7,059 nucleotides of DNA. It comes from Candidatus Zixiibacteriota bacterium. Its GTDB lineage: Bacteria; SM23-81; DAOVCL01. The notes beneath the pieces were generated by a model. It was given only the letters and a program-made list of their open reading frames with translations. It was not told the DNA's origin and made no database searches. The DNA lies in assembly GCA_030670005.1 (NCBI GenBank), contig DAOVCL010000108.1, forward strand, positions 1-7,059, in the 5' to 3' direction. Positions 5,320-7,059 of the stretch are shown in pieces. Both the position numbers and the translations under genes were made by a program. The number at the start of each line of letters is the position of its first letter. Within the stretch, counting starts at the first letter, position 1.

Positions 5320-6657
5320 CTATCTGATTAGTACCATCTTCCTCGTCTTCGTATAATCTCCCGCCTTTATCCTATAAAAGTAAATCCCGCTACCAACGAG
5401 ATTTCCTGATCTATCTCTTCCATCCCAACAAACCTTGTAATAACCGGTTTTCTGTTTTTCATCCACCAGAGTTTTTACTTCCTGACCTAAGATGTTGTAG
5501 ACCTTCAGGGTAGTGTGGTGTGGCCTGACCCCTGATAGCTGATAGCTGATAGCTGTATTTGAGTTGAATGGATTGGGATAATTCTGGGCAAGAGAAGGTT
5601 GTCTGGGAAGGTGATCAGGGGAGGGGTTGTCTTCTACTCCACTCAGAGTATCAGTATAACACCATACGCCACGGTAAGCTGTTCCAGCATATATCTTAAC
5701 TGGTGTAGTTGGGGCAACTGTTAGAGTAAAGATCTCAATGTTCTCCGGTAACCCATTACTAAAATCTTGCCAGTTTTGACCACCATCTGTGCTTCTATAA
5801 ATGCCATAATATCCTCCCCCAAAAAGGGTATCCGGGTGCTTCGGATCAATAGATAAGCATATAATGGGCTGCTTATATGATGTCTCCACCCAACTTTCTG
5901 CACCATCGGTGGTTTTATACAAAATAGTAGAGTCGGTTAAGACATTGATATAGAGCACATTTGGATGTTTTGGATTTAAGACTAAATTAGATAGTGCCGC
6001 AATGTCGCCCTGAATCCCATTTATGGCCAATTCCCAACTTTCTGCCCCATCTATGCTTTTATATATCTCCCCGTAATAAGGTTCAAGTGCCTGTGAGCAG
6101 ACATAGAGAATCTCCGGGCTGATTGGATCCAGAACCAACGAGAGAGTCCAATAATTCTCTATCCCCTGTCCAGTAAACTGCCAACTTTCAGCACCATTTG
6201 TGCTCTTAAAGACGGAACTACCAGTAGCGTAAATAATACTCGAAGTAATTGGGTCAATTGATAATGTAGCAACCCCCGACATTCCTAATCCACTATCTGC
6301 TGGACTCCAGCTTTCCCCACAGTCTGTGCTCTTATATATGTGAGGCCCAGTTGTTAGACCTACTCCCACATAGAGTGTCCCACGAGTAGAAGGATCTACG
6401 GCGACCGTTGAGATAGTAACCCCTACTGGTAAATCTCCCATCGGTTCCCAACTTTTACCCCCATCGAAGCTTCTATATGCTCCATCTCCATCCCCCTTAT
6501 GTCCAGTAGCATAAAGGGTATCTGGGCTATTAGGATCAACGGCAATTGATGAAATAGACATATTACAAGGCCCACAGAATGTCCAGACATTATCGCCAGC
6601 AAGGGCAAGATTAGCTAAGAGCATAACTAAAAGAGATATTAACACTATTCTTTTCAT
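5320..6657 (-). CDS. Secreted seven-bladed Asp-box beta-propeller protein with C-terminal sorting domain
   Basis: The 445-residue protein starts at MKRIVLISLLVMLLANLALAG, a standard signal peptide. I chose this ATG over the in-frame one at 6708, which would bury the signal behind 17 residues; neither has a clear Shine-Dalgarno. Seven strand units of the form (hydrophobic)DPxxPxxLYxG start near residues 36, 84, 131, 173, 224, 267 and 311. Six are followed by an Asp-box (S/T-x-D-x-G-x-x-W) at 63-70, 110-117, 152-159, 201-208, 249-256 and 289-296. This suits a seven-bladed sortilin/BNR-like propeller. The C-terminus has NYPNPFNSNTAISYQL (359-374), LKVYNILGQEVKTL (384-397), then GSGIYFYRIKAGDYTKTRKM, a type A sorting domain expected to direct type IX export and surface attachment. 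The binding partner is unknown. The DNA is more A+T-rich than the plus-strand operon. Confidence 0.9.
   Translation of the reverse strand: MKRIVLISLLVMLLANLALAGDNVWTFCGPCNMSISSIAVDPNSPDTLYATGHKGDGDGAYRSFDGGKSWEPMGDLPVGVTISTVAVDPSTRGTLYVGVGLTTGPHIYKSTDCGESWSPADSGLGMSGVATLSIDPITSSIIYATGSSVFKSTNGAESWQFTGQGIENYWTLSLVLDPISPEILYVCSQALEPYYGEIYKSIDGAESWELAINGIQGDIAALSNLVLNPKHPNVLYINVLTDSTILYKTTDGAESWVETSYKQPIICLSIDPKHPDTLFGGGYYGIYRSTDGGQNWQDFSNGLPENIEIFTLTVAPTTPVKIYAGTAYRGVWCYTDTLSGVEDNPSPDHLPRQPSLAQNYPNPFNSNTAISYQLSGVRPHHTTLKVYNILGQEVKTLVDEKQKTGYYKVCWDGRDRSGNLVGSGIYFYRIKAGDYTKTRKMVLIR
5533..5553 (+). repeat. Three tandem TGATAGC heptamers within the sorting-domain coding region
   Basis: Three perfect copies lie at 5533-5539, 5540-5546 and 5547-5553, inside the minus-strand propeller gene. 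Because seven is not a multiple of three, the frame rotates through the repeat, which encodes AISYQLS just after NYPNPFN. This is a beta-strand of the sorting domain, so copy-number changes would shift the frame unless three units move together. Confidence 0.8.
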
Positions 6658-6802
6658 TGGGATTATGATAGTATTCCCACGGCCAAGCTTCCATAAGAAG
6701 GCATTCATCTGGCCTATTGCAGAGGGTCTTCTTCACCGGCAAAAAGCTAAAGACGGAAAGAAAGAAGACTATGGTCAATAAAATAATACCCAACTTTTTC
6801 AT
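6611..6802 (-). CDS. Possible small secreted protein overlapping the propeller gene start
   Basis: The frame gives 63 residues starting MKKLGIILLTIVFFLSVFSF, a convincing signal peptide or N-terminal membrane segment. A short tail follows with two cysteines (C28, C35) and an aromatic PWEYYHNP stretch. GAGGTG at about 6810-6815 (minus strand) sits roughly 7 nt ahead of the ATG at 6802, a better ribosome site than the propeller gene has. A sigma70-type promoter lies about 50 nt upstream. The 3' end overlaps the propeller start by 47 nt in another frame, which is long for a normal overlap. It could be a genuine small coupled gene, a leader peptide, or the remains of an earlier N-terminus of the propeller gene. 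I recognise no family. Confidence 0.45.
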   Translation of the reverse strand: MKKLGIILLTIVFFLSVFSFLPVKKTLCNRPDECLLMEAWPWEYYHNPNEKNSVNISFSYALS

Positions 6803-6808
6803 CATCCA

Positions 6809-6895
6809 TCACCTCACAGAGAAAAATCCCTCGGCAAACCTCGTTTGTAAAAAAATATAGCAAATCTCTCGAAGGAAATCAAGTTTTTTTTCCAT
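6809..6895 (-). CDS. Candidate 28-codon micro-ORF ahead of the small secreted protein
   Basis: On the minus strand AAGAGGAG (about 6903-6910) precedes three consecutive ATG codons (6901, 6898, 6895). The third has ideal spacing and yields MEKKLDFLREICYIFLQTRF then AEGFFSVR. The TGA stop (6811-6809) lies next to the following Shine-Dalgarno and start cluster, a coupled arrangement. However, the best promoter (6854-6882) lies within this frame, so the peptide would need a transcript starting further up, perhaps from the weak TTGACT/TATCAC pair at 6939-6966. No homologue is recognised; it may well be chance. Confidence 0.22.
   Translation of the reverse strand: MEKKLDFLREICYIFLQTRFAEGFFSVR
6854..6882 (-). 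promoter_or_regulatory. Sigma70-type promoter for the small ORF / propeller unit
   Basis: On the minus strand TTGATT (6877-6882) and TATATT (6854-6859) are separated by exactly 17 nt. They match the -35 consensus at 4 of 6 positions and the -10 consensus at 5 of 6. Transcription would start near 6847, leaving about 45 nt before the ATG at 6802. Confidence 0.6.
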
Positions 6896-6985
6896 CATCA
6901 TACTCCTCTTGATGGCCTCCCGAAAGAGATTCCCAAGGGTGATAATCTTGTGGGGGTCTCAGTCAAAAACTCGGAAAAAAAATCC

Positions 6986-7014
6986 TTGACATTTATCGCT
7001 GAACAAATTATTTT
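6986..7014 (+). promoter_or_regulatory. Sigma70-type promoter of the tRNA gene
   Basis: A perfect -35 TTGACA (6986-6991), a 17-nt spacer and a -10-like TATTTT (7009-7014, 4 of 6) place the start near 7021, about 10 nt before the first tRNA base. An A-rich stretch (6975-6982) just upstream could act as an UP-like element. It is divergent from the minus-strand promoter at 6854-6882. Confidence 0.7.
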
Positions 7015-7030
7015 AAAGTCCAGAATCGGT

Positions 7031-7059
7031 GGGGCTGTAGCTCAGCTGGGATGAGCGCT
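7031..7059 (+). tRNA. tRNA gene, 5' part only, probably tRNA-Ala
   Basis: The segment reads as acceptor strand GGGGCTG (7031-7037), T8-A9, D-stem GCTC (7040-7043) pairing with GAGC (7053-7056), and a D-loop AGCTGGGAT containing the conserved GG. The window ends at the start of the anticodon stem, so the anticodon is not visible. The GGGGCTGTAGCTCAGCTGGG opening is typical of bacterial tRNA-Ala, but identity is inferred from this similarity alone. Confidence 0.85.

Noticed and set aside
5533..5553. Heptamer array considered as a CRISPR remnant or iteron
   Set aside because: The units are contiguous without spacers and lie inside a clear protein-coding region.
6884..6915. T-run plus CCATCA/TGATGG inverted repeat as an intrinsic terminator
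   Set aside because: On the plus strand the T-run precedes the hairpin, and on the minus strand an A-run follows it, so the order is wrong in both directions.

Overview
The window looks like chromosomal DNA of a Gram-negative, largely uncultured lineage near the Fibrobacterota-Chlorobi-Bacteroidota (FCB) assemblage, such as WOR-3, KSB1, Zixibacteria or Latescibacteria. The evidence is a secreted beta-propeller protein with a C-terminal NYPNPFN-type sorting domain (type IX secretion style), and two predicted outer-membrane lipoproteins, one of them a TPR lipoprotein starting CAYYNTFF after the lipid cysteine. The lineage call is inference from protein style, not from a marker gene.

Bases 1-4327, plus strand: a tightly packed operon. 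A nucleotidyltransferase-fold protein whose 5' end lies outside the window overlaps by 4 nt a 649-residue TPR lipoprotein with a TonB-like C-terminal domain. After a 3-nt gap comes pyrK, which overlaps pyrD by 10 nt. PyrK and PyrD form the NAD-dependent class 1B dihydroorotate dehydrogenase of de novo pyrimidine synthesis. The operon therefore joins an envelope protein and a housekeeping enzyme.

Bases 4328-4700: a mosaic of short repeats. It holds ~10-bp-spaced CACGGA units, a ~101-bp nest of hairpins closed by a perfect 8-bp inverted repeat, a TTCGC-rich motif, and a terminator-like hairpin. An inverted copy of the CACGGA units lies inside the 5' end of the next gene. That gene (4640-5101) encodes a short RlpA-like lipoprotein (septal-ring or peptidoglycan lytic transglycosylase family) whose three predicted catalytic residues are all present.

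Bases 5102-6901: after a perfect 15-bp-stem hairpin comes a convergent minus-strand unit, visibly richer in A+T than the plus-strand operon. It contains a 445-residue secreted seven-bladed Asp-box propeller with a sorting domain. Upstream lie a possible 63-residue small secreted protein that overlaps it, a well-formed sigma70-type promoter, and a possible 28-codon micro-ORF.

Bases 6986-7059: a strong sigma70-type promoter followed by the first 29 nt of a tRNA gene, probably tRNA-Ala, cut off by the window end.

I found no CRISPR array, transposase, toxin-antitoxin pair or defence system. The least explained parts are the repeat mosaic that reaches into the RlpA leader, the nucleotidyltransferase lacking its catalytic aspartates, and the small-ORF cluster ahead of the propeller gene.
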